A model generated the notes under the pieces. It was not told where the DNA came from. It did not search any database and saw only the letters and a list, made by a program, of their open reading frames with translations. Positions 25,801-34,549 of a stretch of 64,000 nt of DNA are shown here, piece by piece; the first letter of the stretch is position 1; every line of letters starts with the position of its first letter. A program made the translations under genes and the position numbers. The DNA comes from Luteibacter rhizovicinus DSM 16549 (GTDB lineage: Bacteria; Pseudomonadota; Gammaproteobacteria; Xanthomonadales; Rhodanobacteraceae), in assembly GCF_001887595.1 (NCBI RefSeq), contig NZ_CP017480.1:1302001-1366000 (forward strand), written 5' to 3'.

Positions 25801-26793
25801 TTGCTCAACTTGAGTGTCAACCGGGAAGCTCAGAATAAGGCTTTCCCCATGAAGAAAAAGCTCCTGATCGAAAATACCAACTTAAGCCTCAACGTGAAGC
25901 TGATTGGCTTCGGTCAATGGGACGAAGAGGCGATCCTCCAACGTGGCAAGTGGTTACCCTATTTTACAGTGGGCACAGATTGCCCCCAACTACCATCGAG
26001 GCACAATTCTGCTAGGCAACGGGGCGAGCATTGCCGTAGCGTCGAGCTTCGGCTACCCGTGCTGATAACCAAGGCATTGGCAGACAATGGCTACGACTTG
26101 GTATCGGTGGCCAGTAACGACTGGTTCGTCGCCGGGATCAGCGGGTCACCCGCCAAGGTGCTGGTATGGGCTGACGAGGCAGGTGTGATGCTGGCCCTGC
26201 CGGAACCCAACATGGCGGCACGGATCGGCTTGACTCTGTCTGATCGAGCACCGCCCTTGGGAATGACCAGCATAGGGGTAGCAAGAGGTGCGGCGCAGGT
26301 TTACGAGGCCTTGCGCCTCCTCCATTCGCTTCAAACGCATCCTGCGACCGTTCTGTCTTCTCGACTTGAGGCGCGATTGGCGGCGATGCCCGCGACCGAA
26401 CGAACGCGCGAAGTGCGCCAACGGATCGGTCAGGACGTTTTTCGCGAAGCCCTGATGGATCTCTGGCAGGGCCGCTGTGCTGTGACCGGCCTAGCACCAC
26501 CGCCAGAGTTGCTGCGGGCCAGTCACGCTAAACCTTGGGCAAAGGCTAGTGATACTGAAAGGTTGGATCCGTTCAACGGCCTGCTGCTGTCCGTCCATTT
26601 GGACGCGATGTTCGACTCGGGCTTGATCGGCTTCAGTGACGAGGGAGCGCTGTTGTGCTCGCAACGCTTGGAGATGGTGGTCCGCCCACATTTCGGTATT
26701 GAAAGCGGGCTCCGACTTCGAGCACATACGCCGGGTCATTTGCCGTACCTCGCTTGGCATCGGGAGTTCATATTCCGCCGCGAGGGCGAGTAA
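25801..26793 (+). CDS. Chimeric frame: DUF1524 tail joined to an HNH endonuclease
   Basis: 330 residues from a TTG; the frame is open from 25684 with no ATG before 25849, so the start is uncertain. Residues 1-50 (with upstream codons giving VIPTLGNLTLLNLSVNREAQ) match the C-terminal tail of DUF1524, the HNH half of GmrSD-type type IV restriction enzymes. From about residue 82 (LPVLITKALADNGYDLV) it is a nearly full-length second family: VRQRIGQDVFREALMDLWQG, CAVTG, LRASHAKPWA and NGLLLSVHLDAMFD, a classic HNH nuclease. The join around 25970-26045 looks like a fusion or scar. The DUF262 half of the first enzyme is missing. The HNH part could still be active. Confidence 0.55.
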   Translation: MLNLSVNREAQNKAFPMKKKLLIENTNLSLNVKLIGFGQWDEEAILQRGKWLPYFTVGTDCPQLPSRHNSARQRGEHCRSVELRLPVLITKALADNGYDLVSVASNDWFVAGISGSPAKVLVWADEAGVMLALPEPNMAARIGLTLSDRAPPLGMTSIGVARGAAQVYEALRLLHSLQTHPATVLSSRLEARLAAMPATERTREVRQRIGQDVFREALMDLWQGRCAVTGLAPPPELLRASHAKPWAKASDTERLDPFNGLLLSVHLDAMFDSGLIGFSDEGALLCSQRLEMVVRPHFGIESGLRLRAHTPGHLPYLAWHREFIFRREGE

Positions 26794-27039
26794 CTGGTTC
26801 TCGGGCCATTCCAACCAAGGTGAGTGCCGAGAGAGCCGAACTTGAATTGTTCAGCTCAAGGGAGAACCAAGCCTATTTTATCAGGCCGCCACTCCTGGTC
26901 TTGCTTGGTCCGCTCACTTTTAAGCGTGCATGGGAGGGCCGCCGCACTGCACGCTAAGCCGTCAGCGTTGCGCGTCTCACCTGGTGTGCGCGCCAAAGCG
27001 ACACGTGGGGCGGTGGCGGCCACTTTATGCTTTATGGGC
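26794..27039. other. Inner right part of the insertion, non-coding
   Basis: About 250 bases between the nuclease frame and the right inverted repeat. No gene-like frame; near the end the inner copy of the ATAAAGTGGCC word is visible on the minus strand (27018-27028). Confidence 0.5.
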
Positions 27040-27065
27040 ACGGCCACTTTATCGTTTCCAGCACA
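27040..27065 (-). repeat. Right terminal inverted repeat
   Basis: 26 bases whose reverse complement begins TGTGCTGGAAACG and ends AAAGTGGCCGT; it pairs with 25638-25663 at 23 of 26 positions and is followed by CTCG. Confidence 0.8.
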
Positions 27066-27196
27066 CTCGAACTGGTGCAGGAGGCGAGGAACGAGGAATC
27101 GGTGACGGGTGTTCATTGCTGACAGTTTCTGACATAGCGCCGGACTACCTTTGATGGACGCACTCGCTATGCAGTGCCCTGCCAAAGGAGAAATGT

Positions 27197-27568
27197 ATGG
27201 TCTCGTTGTCACCTGCCGCCATTGATGCGTTCCTCAGCGAAGACGACGATTCATCCGTCGTCATGTTGAATCTCCTCCGGTTCGAGCCAGATGGCGGCCG
27301 CGAGAGGTACCTCGACTACCTGGCAATGGCTAAACCGGTCCTGGCTCGGTTTGGTGCAAAGATCCTTTTCGGCGGCGATGGGCTCGCTTTGCTTACGACG
27401 GGGCAAGCGCAGCAGTGGGACGCCGTCATTCTGGTGCAGTACCCCCGCCGGTCCGCCTTCAGGGAAATGGTTGGCGATGCGGAATACCAGGTCGCGTTTC
27501 AGGTAGGCCAGGCAGCCATTGCCGACATCGTGCTGCAGCCGTTGAAGTCCATGGACGGTCTTGCATGA
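27197..27568 (+). CDS. DUF1330 family protein
   Basis: 123 residues from an ATG preceded by AAAGGAGA. It shows the dimeric alpha-beta barrel pattern of DUF1330/EthD-like proteins: VVMLNLLRFEPDGGRERYLD, LARFGAKILFGGDG, WDAVILVQYPRRSAFREMVG and a C-terminal DIVLQPL. Function unknown for the family. It stands alone before the multicopper oxidase gene. Confidence 0.8.
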   Translation: MVSLSPAAIDAFLSEDDDSSVVMLNLLRFEPDGGRERYLDYLAMAKPVLARFGAKILFGGDGLALLTTGQAQQWDAVILVQYPRRSAFREMVGDAEYQVAFQVGQAAIADIVLQPLKSMDGLA

Positions 27569-27654
27569 CTCCCGACGATGACCTGGATTGAAACATCCTT
27601 GTCATTCGCCCGACCTACGGTTGACTGCTCGACAGGCAATCAGCGGTAACTCCC

Positions 27655-29298
27655 ATGGATCATTCCCGACGCCGTTTCCTGGGGGTCGCCGGCGGATTCG
27701 CCGGTGCATGCGTCTTCGTCGAACCATGGCGCGTCGCCCAGGCGATGGAGTCGCCGATGGCCATGCCGATGACGCAACGGATGGCCATGCCGGGCCTGGC
27801 CGCGCCGAACGTGCCGCTGGTGAACCCGGTAACCATGGCAAAGTTCGTCGATGCCCTGCCGGTGCCACCGATCGCCGTGCCTACGGGCACGCGTACCCAC
27901 GCCGCATTCGGAAGCCGGCCGTTGCCCTTCTATCGCATGCCGATGCGTGCCTTCAGTGCCAGGGTGCACCGGGATCTGCCGCCGACGCCGCAATGGGGTT
28001 ACGCAGGGTCCACGCCGGGCCCCACGATCGTCACGCGCCGCGGCGAGCCGGTACTGGTGGAATGGGCCAACGAGCTTCCCACACGGCATTTCCTGCCGAT
28101 CGATCACAACATTCATGGCGCGGAGACATCCAAACCCGACGTTCGCACCATCACCCATGTGCACGGCGCGCGCGTTTCCGCGCCGAACGACGGTTGGCCG
28201 GAAGACTGGTACGTGCCGGGTAAATCGCTGACCGCCCTGTACCCCGGTGACCAGGACGCCACCACCTTGTGGTACCACGATCACGCCATGGGCATCACGC
28301 GGCTGAACATCTACGCGGGCCTGTTCGGCGGCTTTCATGTGCACGACGACGACGAGCAGGCCCTGGGGCTGCCCTCGGGTGAATTCGATATTCCGTTGAT
28401 GCTTTACGACCGCCTGCTCGCCAAGAGCGGCAAGCTTTACTACCCGGTATCGGACGATCCCGAAGCACCCTGGGTGTCCGAATGCCGCGGCGACGCGGTG
28501 CTGTGCAACGGCAAGCTGTATCCATATCTCGACGTGGAGCCGCGCCGCTACCGTTTGCGACTGATCAACGCGGCCAATACCAGCTTCTTCAACCTGTCGC
28601 TGTCACATGGCAAGCCGTTCCAGCAGATCGGCAGCGACCAGGGGCTGCTGGCAGCACCCACCGATCGCCTGAACATCGAACTCTATCCGGCCGAACGTGC
28701 CGAGGTGATCGTCGACTTCAGTGCCTATGCGGGCCAGTCCGTGCAGCTACGCCACCAGGCCGACGGCATCGTCGAGTTCCGCGTTCGCGCCAAGGGTCGC
28801 CGCGACACCTCGGTGGTACCGGCGGCGTTGCGTCCGGTCCAGCGCATCGATCCTTCCACGGCGGTGCAGGACCGCGTGCTTGCACTGGGCGAGCAGGACG
28901 ATTCGGGCGGCAATCCGATGACGATGCTGCTCGATGGAAAGATGTGGAGCGATCCCATCAGCGAAAAACCCAGGAAGGGCACGGTGGAAACCTGGACGTT
29001 CGTCAATGTGACGGGCGACGCGCATCCCATCCACCTGCACCTTGTGCGCTTCCAGGTACTGGAGCGCCGTCCGTTCGATCTCTTCGCGTGGAACGCCCGC
29101 AAGGAACTGAAGTTCACCGGGCCATCGATACGGCCGGCCGCGCACGAAGCCGGCTGGAAAGACACCGTGCGCTGCGACCCCGGGATGGTCACCCGCATCA
29201 TCACGCGCTTCGACGGCGAGCCAGGTAAATACGTCTGGCATTGCCATTACCTCGAGCACGAAGACAACGAAATGATGCGCCCCTACGAACTGGTTTGA
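27655..29298 (+). CDS. Tat-exported multicopper oxidase (CotA/bilirubin-oxidase-like)
   Basis: 547 residues with a twin-arginine signal (SRRRFLGVAGGF at residues 4-15). Three cupredoxin domains are recognisable through the copper ligands: HNIHG near residue 153, HVHG near 168, WYHDHAMGI near 208, and the C-terminal HPIHLHLVRF near 459 and WHCHYLEHEDNEMM near 532 (type 1/trinuclear cysteine-histidine block). It oxidises phenolics, bilirubin or Cu(I)/Mn(II) with reduction of O2 to water in the periplasm. A methionine-rich N-terminus (MESPMAMPMTQRMAMPG) hints at copper contact. The substrate is not determined. Confidence 0.9.
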   Translation: MDHSRRRFLGVAGGFAGACVFVEPWRVAQAMESPMAMPMTQRMAMPGLAAPNVPLVNPVTMAKFVDALPVPPIAVPTGTRTHAAFGSRPLPFYRMPMRAFSARVHRDLPPTPQWGYAGSTPGPTIVTRRGEPVLVEWANELPTRHFLPIDHNIHGAETSKPDVRTITHVHGARVSAPNDGWPEDWYVPGKSLTALYPGDQDATTLWYHDHAMGITRLNIYAGLFGGFHVHDDDEQALGLPSGEFDIPLMLYDRLLAKSGKLYYPVSDDPEAPWVSECRGDAVLCNGKLYPYLDVEPRRYRLRLINAANTSFFNLSLSHGKPFQQIGSDQGLLAAPTDRLNIELYPAERAEVIVDFSAYAGQSVQLRHQADGIVEFRVRAKGRRDTSVVPAALRPVQRIDPSTAVQDRVLALGEQDDSGGNPMTMLLDGKMWSDPISEKPRKGTVETWTFVNVTGDAHPIHLHLVRFQVLERRPFDLFAWNARKELKFTGPSIRPAAHEAGWKDTVRCDPGMVTRIITRFDGEPGKYVWHCHYLEHEDNEMMRPYELV

Positions 29299-29501
29299 GC
29301 CACCGATTTTTTCTTGCGGTGATAAGGATTGTTCGCAAGATGTTGCGTTGACACGTGATGGTCATCGCAACCTCACGCATTGTCTCCCTTGTGCCAACGA
29401 TCCGTCACAAGCGAGGTGGAAGCTCAACGCGGTCGACGGGTCATCCACAACCTCAGTCGACATGCATCAGGGGGAAGACTTCCACTAGGGAGAGATTCAC
29501 A

Positions 29502-31538
29502 ATGGTTACATGGTTGCGCCGCACACGGCTTTCGCCGCTGTTGCTTGGCGCGCTTTCCGTCGGCCTCGCCGGCGTCGTCAGCGCCCAGGACACCACTCCG
29601 CCCGATCACGATGCACAGTTCCGCCAGAACGTGCCCGTGGCTCCCTTCAAGACCCAGTCTGGCCTTCCCGGCGGCATCGTCGTTCTGCACAAGCCGCCCA
29701 AGGGCCAGGACAACAGCGATAATACCGCCACTCCGATCAAGCACGTGATCCTGCTGATCGGTGAAAACCGCACGTTCGACCACGTTTATGGCACCTACAC
29801 TGCGCCCAAGGGGCAGTCGGTGGACAACCTGTTGTCCAAAGGCATCGTCAATGCCGACGGCACGCCGGGTCCGCACGTGGACCTTGCGACGCAGTTCATG
29901 GCCTCGAGCACCGGCAAGTACGACATGTCGCCGAAGAAGGCCGGCAAGTACAAGACGCTTCCGCAGATGAACACCGGTGGCGCACCCACCGCGGCACCCT
30001 TCGCTTCGGCGGCGCAGGCGCAGAGCATTGAACCGGCTCTACCCGATGGCAGCTACGACATGCTCGCTGCCGGTGGCACGGGCCTGCCCAACGGCGTGGT
30101 CGATACGCGTTTCCCGGCCAAGCTCGTCAACGCACCGGTGGATATGCATGCGTCGATCAGCTACGACGCTTACGCCAACAGCCCCGTGCACCGCTTCTTC
30201 CAGATGTGGCAGCAGCTCGATTGCGACACCAAGGTAGCCGCCGCCGCCAATCCCAGTGGTTGCCGCAACGACCTGTTCCCGTGGGTCGAAACCACGATGG
30301 GCGCAGGTAACAACGGCGCTCCGCTGCCGGCGAACTTCAACGACCAGACTACCGGTGAAGGCTCCACCGCCATGCAGTTCATGAACATGGCCCAGGGCGA
30401 TGCGCCTTACTTCAAGAAGCTGGCCCAGACGTATGCGCTGAGCGACAACTTCCACCAGTCGGTGATGGGCGGCACGGGTGCCAACCACATCATGCTTGGC
30501 TTCGGCACCTTGATCTACTACGCCGACGCCAACGGTAATCCGGCCACCCCGCCGGAAAACCAGATCGAGAACCCGGACGCGCAGTTCGGCACGAACAACT
30601 GGTGGGTGCAGGACGGCTACGGTGGTGGTTCGTACGTCAATTGCGCTGACGAAAGCCAGCCGGGCGTGAAGCAGATCAAGAACTACCTTCGCTCGCTGCC
30701 GTACCTGACGTTCAAGGGCACGGACTGCAAAGCCAAGGCGTACTACCTGGTGAACAACTACAACCCGGGCTACATGGGTGACGGCACGCCGGCTCCGCTG
30801 GGCGCCGACCAGTTCACCATCCCACCGACCACGCAGGAGAACCTGGCGCTGCTGCTGGAGAAGCACAAGGTGTCCTGGAAGTACTACGGTGAAGGCTTTG
30901 GTGGCGGCAAGGAAGACGGCGAGGCTGGCACCTTCTGCAACATCTGCGATCCGTTCCTGTACTCCACCCAGGTCATGACCAACCCGGAACTGCGCGCCAA
31001 GAACCAGGACATCAACGATCTGTACGACGACATCCAGAACAACACGCTGCCGGCCGTTTCCATCGCCAAGCCGGACGGCATCCTCGATGGCCATCCGGCC
31101 TCGTCGAAGCTGGATCTGTTCGAAGGCTACGTGCAGAAGATCGTCGACATGGCCAAGGCCAACCCGAAGGTGTGGGACGACACCGTCATCATGGTGACCT
31201 TCGATGAAGGCGGTGGCTACTACGATTCCGGCTACATCCAGCCGATCGACTTCTTCGGCGACGGCACGCGCATCCCGCTGCTGGTGGTGTCGAAGTTCTC
31301 CCAGGGCGGCAAGGTCGTGCACACGTACTACGACCATGTCTCGTTCGACAAATTCGTCGAGGCCAACTGGAATCTGAAGGACCAGATCTCTGCTCGCAGC
31401 CGCGACAACCTGCCTAACCCGGTGTCGTTCCGGGAGAACCCGTACGTACCGGTGAACGCGCCGGCCATCGGCAACCTCATGGACATGTTCAACTTCACCC
31501 GGAAGGATGTCAGCGATACCGCCGCGATCGCCGACTGA
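29502..31538 (+). CDS. AcpA/phospholipase C-like phosphoesterase (secreted)
   Basis: 678 residues from the ATG at 29502 (AGGGAGAG ahead); an earlier in-frame start at 29355 lacks a signal. A signal peptide is present (LSPLLLGALSVGLAGVVSAQ). The phosphoesterase signature IKHVILLIGENRTFDHVYGTY (about residue 80) and FDEGGGYYDSGY (about residue 567) are the metal-binding blocks of the phospholipase C/acid phosphatase AcpA family. It should hydrolyse phosphomonoesters or phospholipids outside the cytoplasm. Full length for the family, with a rho-independent terminator after the stop. Confidence 0.85.
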   Translation: MVTWLRRTRLSPLLLGALSVGLAGVVSAQDTTPPDHDAQFRQNVPVAPFKTQSGLPGGIVVLHKPPKGQDNSDNTATPIKHVILLIGENRTFDHVYGTYTAPKGQSVDNLLSKGIVNADGTPGPHVDLATQFMASSTGKYDMSPKKAGKYKTLPQMNTGGAPTAAPFASAAQAQSIEPALPDGSYDMLAAGGTGLPNGVVDTRFPAKLVNAPVDMHASISYDAYANSPVHRFFQMWQQLDCDTKVAAAANPSGCRNDLFPWVETTMGAGNNGAPLPANFNDQTTGEGSTAMQFMNMAQGDAPYFKKLAQTYALSDNFHQSVMGGTGANHIMLGFGTLIYYADANGNPATPPENQIENPDAQFGTNNWWVQDGYGGGSYVNCADESQPGVKQIKNYLRSLPYLTFKGTDCKAKAYYLVNNYNPGYMGDGTPAPLGADQFTIPPTTQENLALLLEKHKVSWKYYGEGFGGGKEDGEAGTFCNICDPFLYSTQVMTNPELRAKNQDINDLYDDIQNNTLPAVSIAKPDGILDGHPASSKLDLFEGYVQKIVDMAKANPKVWDDTVIMVTFDEGGGYYDSGYIQPIDFFGDGTRIPLLVVSKFSQGGKVVHTYYDHVSFDKFVEANWNLKDQISARSRDNLPNPVSFRENPYVPVNAPAIGNLMDMFNFTRKDVSDTAAIAD

Positions 31539-31563
31539 TCGTTTACGGTTTGCTCGATGCCGA

Positions 31564-31592
31564 CCCTGCCCGCGAAAGCGGGCAGGGTTTTC
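31564..31592 (+). terminator. Rho-independent terminator
   Basis: Stem CCCTGCCCGC / GCGGGCAGGG with a GAAA loop followed by TTTT, about 25 bases after the phosphoesterase stop and before the DUF3617 gene. Confidence 0.85.
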
Positions 31593-31610
31593 GTGTTCGC
31601 AAGGAGTCAG

Positions 31611-32051
31611 ATGATGATGAAGCTTTCCCTGCACCGATGGGCCGCCTTCGCCGCGTGTGCGCTGGCCATGACGGCAGTCACACCTGTCCACGCCGATCCC
31701 GGTGACTTCGGCGCCATGCCCGGACTGTGGAAGATCCTGCTGCGGCACGTGACCAACGGCAAGGCAGGTGCACCGGAAGTGCATTGGCATTGCGTGGATG
31801 AAGGCGCGGATCCCTGGACCACGTTCGCCGCGTGGACACCGGCCGAGGGCGATTGCACCGCCACGGACAAGCAACGCCACACTACGTCGCTGGCGTGGAA
31901 GCTCACCTGCAAGTTGGCCCCGTCGGCGTCGGCGCACGTGGATTTCGACAGCGCCAAGCACTACACAGGGAGCGTCACGGCCGAAGGCCGCGGCGAGGTT
32001 ACGCAGGTGGAGGGCAACCGGTATGCTGCCTGTACGAGTCCGCAAGATTAA
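31611..32051 (+). CDS. DUF3617 family secreted protein
   Basis: 146 residues with AAGGAG ahead; three consecutive ATGs make the start ambiguous by six bases. A signal peptide (RWAAFAACALAMTAVTPVHA) precedes a domain matching DUF3617: MPGLWKILLRH near the start, two central cysteines (HWHCVDEG, DCTATD), TCKLAP and a final AACTSPQD. The family is periplasmic with no known activity. Confidence 0.75.
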   Translation: MMMKLSLHRWAAFAACALAMTAVTPVHADPGDFGAMPGLWKILLRHVTNGKAGAPEVHWHCVDEGADPWTTFAAWTPAEGDCTATDKQRHTTSLAWKLTCKLAPSASAHVDFDSAKHYTGSVTAEGRGEVTQVEGNRYAACTSPQD

Positions 32052-32080
32052 CGCGGTGACGGCATGGAGGAACGGACGCG

Positions 32081-32683
32081 ATGGTAGATTCGTCAATCAC
32101 CAAGGAAGACGTGGCCGGTCGAGCGCGCGTGGCAAAGCTGGTGCTCACCGAGCCACGCGAAGCGCTGAAAATCGCGCGAGCCATTCGTCACCCTTGGTAT
32201 CGATGCCAATCACTTTCGATGGTCGCGGAGCACTGGGGAAACGCGGTGCAACGCAAGCATGTCCTCGCGGAAGCATTGCGGTCAGCTGAAGAACAGACTC
32301 AGATCAATCGAATCGTCACGGTTGCCAGCTGGCCGTTGCGGGTTATGGCATCTGTCGATAGAGATGCCGTCCCGCAACACTTGGGTCGATTTGTCGAATT
32401 GGCGAATCGGGAGCCCCATAGCCTGCGACGCGCCGATTCACTCTTTGCGCTGGCGAACTCCGTTTCTGGAAGTTCGGAACTATGGGTTCTGGTTATTCCG
32501 TCGTTGGTAGATGCGCTATCGCTGAGCTATGGCTGGAAGACCGACAGGCTAATCGCATGGTCAATCCCGATGGTAAGGACGGTCATGCCCGAAGCATTGG
32601 GGCCCCTCGTGGCACGTCACAGGCCAGGCAACAAGAAGCAACGTTTAGAGGAGTCGCTGGCTACCATGTTCGATACCCGGTAG
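32081..32683 (+). CDS. Hypothetical helical-repeat-like protein
   Basis: 200 residues, mostly alpha-helical with repeated leucine-rich helix pairs reminiscent of HEAT or TPR arrays (ALKIARAIRHPWYRCQSLSM, ALRSAEEQTQINRIVTVASW). No family name recognised and no signal peptide. It is separated by 29 bases from the DUF3617 gene. Start 32081 is the first plausible codon. Confidence 0.5.
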   Translation: MVDSSITKEDVAGRARVAKLVLTEPREALKIARAIRHPWYRCQSLSMVAEHWGNAVQRKHVLAEALRSAEEQTQINRIVTVASWPLRVMASVDRDAVPQHLGRFVELANREPHSLRRADSLFALANSVSGSSELWVLVIPSLVDALSLSYGWKTDRLIAWSIPMVRTVMPEALGPLVARHRPGNKKQRLEESLATMFDTR

Positions 32684-32740
32684 CTGGTTCCGCAAGGCGA
32701 AAACTCAACCGAGCTAGTGGTCGGCTTCCATTGATTCCCC

Positions 32741-33832
32741 TTAACCGGCCCTCATGTCCTTCAGCCACGCCTTGAGTCGCTCGACATCATCGAACGCACG
32801 CAGGTCATGCTCGAAGGCCCGGATGCTTTCGCGCACGTGGGTGATGTTCGTGGTGAGCGCCCGCTTGACCGTCTTCGGCGATACGGCCGTGGCCGGACTC
32901 ATACCGAACCGCCTCCGGTAATCCATCTCGATCTCGGCAAGCTCCTGGTCCAGCCCATGGAGTTGCTCCTTGAGAATCACGTTCCAGCGCCTGAGCCGGT
33001 CCTCGCCGATGTTCTCCAGTGCGGCCTGGTCGATATGCTCCAGCTCAAGCTGAAGTTCGAGGAGATCGAGCAGGCTCTTGTTGGCGTACGCCTGGTTCAC
33101 TCGCTGCATCAACGCGGCCTTGCGTTGCTGCTCGACGGGATCGCGCTCGCGGTCCGGGTGAAGCGCGCTGGCGAGCTTGCGATAGACCTCGCGGATCGAC
33201 AGATGGATCTCAGCCTGCTCGAGCCGCGCGCGTTCCTCCGTCGCAGTGCGCTTGGGCGTCTTCTTTCGCTTTGCGTGGTGCGCCTCGCGCGCCTCGCGAC
33301 GGAGGCGTTCTCGCGCCTCCTCCTGGTCCAGCTGTTCCTGTATGTGCCGGAGCACGTCGTCGGGCGAGCCGGGCTCGGCCTCGTCAGGGACCTCTATGGT
33401 GGACGCAACCGGCACTTCATCACGCGCCTCGACGGCATGAGCTACCTGGGTTTCGCCAGCTGATCCGTTGTAACGCCGATGGATCTCCGCGATATCAGGC
33501 TCGGCAACGGACGCGAGCACGTCGGCGGCAAACTGGCTGATCAGTTCGGCGATCGTCTGACGTTCGCCTTTGGTAAGCCCCCTCGTGTCATGTGACTGAT
33601 CGAGGCGATGGATCAGACGTATACGCACCGCATCGTAGCCCTGCCACAGCAGAACGAACTCATCGTTGTATTTACGCCGGAAGTCGGCGTCGAACGTTTC
33701 CCACTCGGCCAGGGCAGCGCGCCGCTTCTCTATGTGGCCGATCAGCGCGCTGAAGGATGCCTGGCCTTTGGACGGAAGCGGCGCGATGCCGTTCTCAGTC
33801 GTACCGATGGCGCTGAGGATTTTTTTCGCCAT
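32741..33832 (-). CDS. J-domain (DnaJ-like) protein
   Basis: 363 residues on the minus strand. A J-domain lies in the middle (about residues 205-260) with the HPD motif: IREVYRKLASALHPDRERDP and QRVNQAYANKSLLDLLELQL. The flanks are charged helical segments likely to form coiled coils; the N-terminus is not that of DnaJ, and there is no zinc-finger region. J-domains stimulate DnaK ATPase, so this probably recruits Hsp70 to an unknown client. No neighbour gives a clear context. Confidence 0.75.
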   Translation of the reverse strand: MAKKILSAIGTTENGIAPLPSKGQASFSALIGHIEKRRAALAEWETFDADFRRKYNDEFVLLWQGYDAVRIRLIHRLDQSHDTRGLTKGERQTIAELISQFAADVLASVAEPDIAEIHRRYNGSAGETQVAHAVEARDEVPVASTIEVPDEAEPGSPDDVLRHIQEQLDQEEARERLRREAREAHHAKRKKTPKRTATEERARLEQAEIHLSIREVYRKLASALHPDRERDPVEQQRKAALMQRVNQAYANKSLLDLLELQLELEHIDQAALENIGEDRLRRWNVILKEQLHGLDQELAEIEMDYRRRFGMSPATAVSPKTVKRALTTNITHVRESIRAFEHDLRAFDDVERLKAWLKDMRAG

Positions 33833-34089
33833 CGAACGCGTCTCATACGTAGCCAGAGGACCTGCGGCGCCATTTTACGCCAGATCGTCCGCGGGGCATG
33901 GCTTCGCCTGGTCAGGCGTCGCACTCAGCACGTGACGCTTCGATTCTCAGCAATCGCCTGATACTTCGCGCCTTGGTACCGCGTGACTCTGGCGGCGGGC
34001 GCATGGCCGTCGCGTCAGCCAGCCATCGTCCCGGCATGGGCTTCCCTTGCCGCCAATGGCTGCGCACGACACCACATCGAGGAACTCCC

Positions 34090-34491
34090 ATGAAGAACAC
34101 GATCATCACGGTCGCTCTCATCACCTGTCTGCTGGGCCTGGCTTGCCCCGTCTTCGCAAAGAACGGCGATCCCGCTCCGAAGGGGTGGCTGCTGGTCCGC
34201 AGCGGCGTAGCCAACGCCACGGCGAATTACGACAAGGAGGACAGCGACAGCGACGACAAGCTGCAGGGTGTGTCGGTTCTTTGTGCCGACATCACTGAGA
34301 CCGCTGCCAACGTGCAGAACCTGATCAACACCGATGGCACGCGGGTGTGGGGCGTCAACCGCGGCCTTACCCGGGCGTCCACGGTAATCAATCTCAAGGG
34401 TAACGTGGTCATCGACGCCATGCCGAACAATCCCAACCACTGCCTGATCAACGGCCTTACGGTGTCGCAGATCAAGGGCATCTGGCATTGA
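34090..34491 (+). CDS. Secreted hypothetical protein
   Basis: 133 residues from the ATG at 34090. A signal peptide (IITVALITCLLGLACPVFA) and a mature domain with an acidic stretch (DKEDSDSDDK) and two cysteines (VLCADI, NHCLI). No family recognised. Confidence 0.6.
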   Translation: MKNTIITVALITCLLGLACPVFAKNGDPAPKGWLLVRSGVANATANYDKEDSDSDDKLQGVSVLCADITETAANVQNLINTDGTRVWGVNRGLTRASTVINLKGNVVIDAMPNNPNHCLINGLTVSQIKGIWH

Positions 34492-34520
34492 TCCATCATG
34501 ACGTGATCGTCTGATCGGAC

Positions 34521-34542
34521 CCTCCCCTGCGTGCAGGGGAGG
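34521..34542. terminator. Hairpin between convergent genes
   Basis: Strong stem CCTCCCCTG / CAGGGGAGG with a four-base loop between the ends of two convergent genes; only a weak T run follows, so it may act on either strand. Confidence 0.5.
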
Positions 34543-34549
34543 CTTGCGT

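Larger units (their letters stand above)
25638..27065. mobile_element. Transposase-less insertion with IS21-like ends carrying a nuclease frame
   Basis: Terminal inverted repeats of 26 bases at 25638-25663 and 27040-27065 match at 23 positions; both start TGTGC and share GGAAAC and ATAAAGTGGCCG. The word ATAAAGTGGCC is repeated at the right end (27018-27028 and 27042-27052), like the multiple end repeats of IS21-family elements. A 4-bp duplication CTCG flanks both sides (25634-25637 and 27066-27069). Inside there is no istA/istB transposase, only a nuclease-like frame. It inserted 24 bases outside attR. Family assignment is by end structure only. Confidence 0.75.

Noticed and set aside
22631-26793. 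The island's DUF262 protein and the DUF1524 tail outside attR as two halves of one split GmrSD enzyme
   Set aside because: The two are separated by the HEPN gene, the DUF4062 gene and attR, and the DUF1524 fragment lies inside an independent insertion with its own target duplication; no evidence that they belonged together.
27655-31538. Multicopper oxidase and phosphoesterase as one operon
   Set aside because: A 203-bp gap separates them, each appears to have its own upstream signals, and no shared function is evident.
30039-32096. A 685-residue minus-strand open frame
   Set aside because: It runs through two real plus-strand genes (phosphoesterase and DUF3617) and has shadow-like composition with no recognisable motif.
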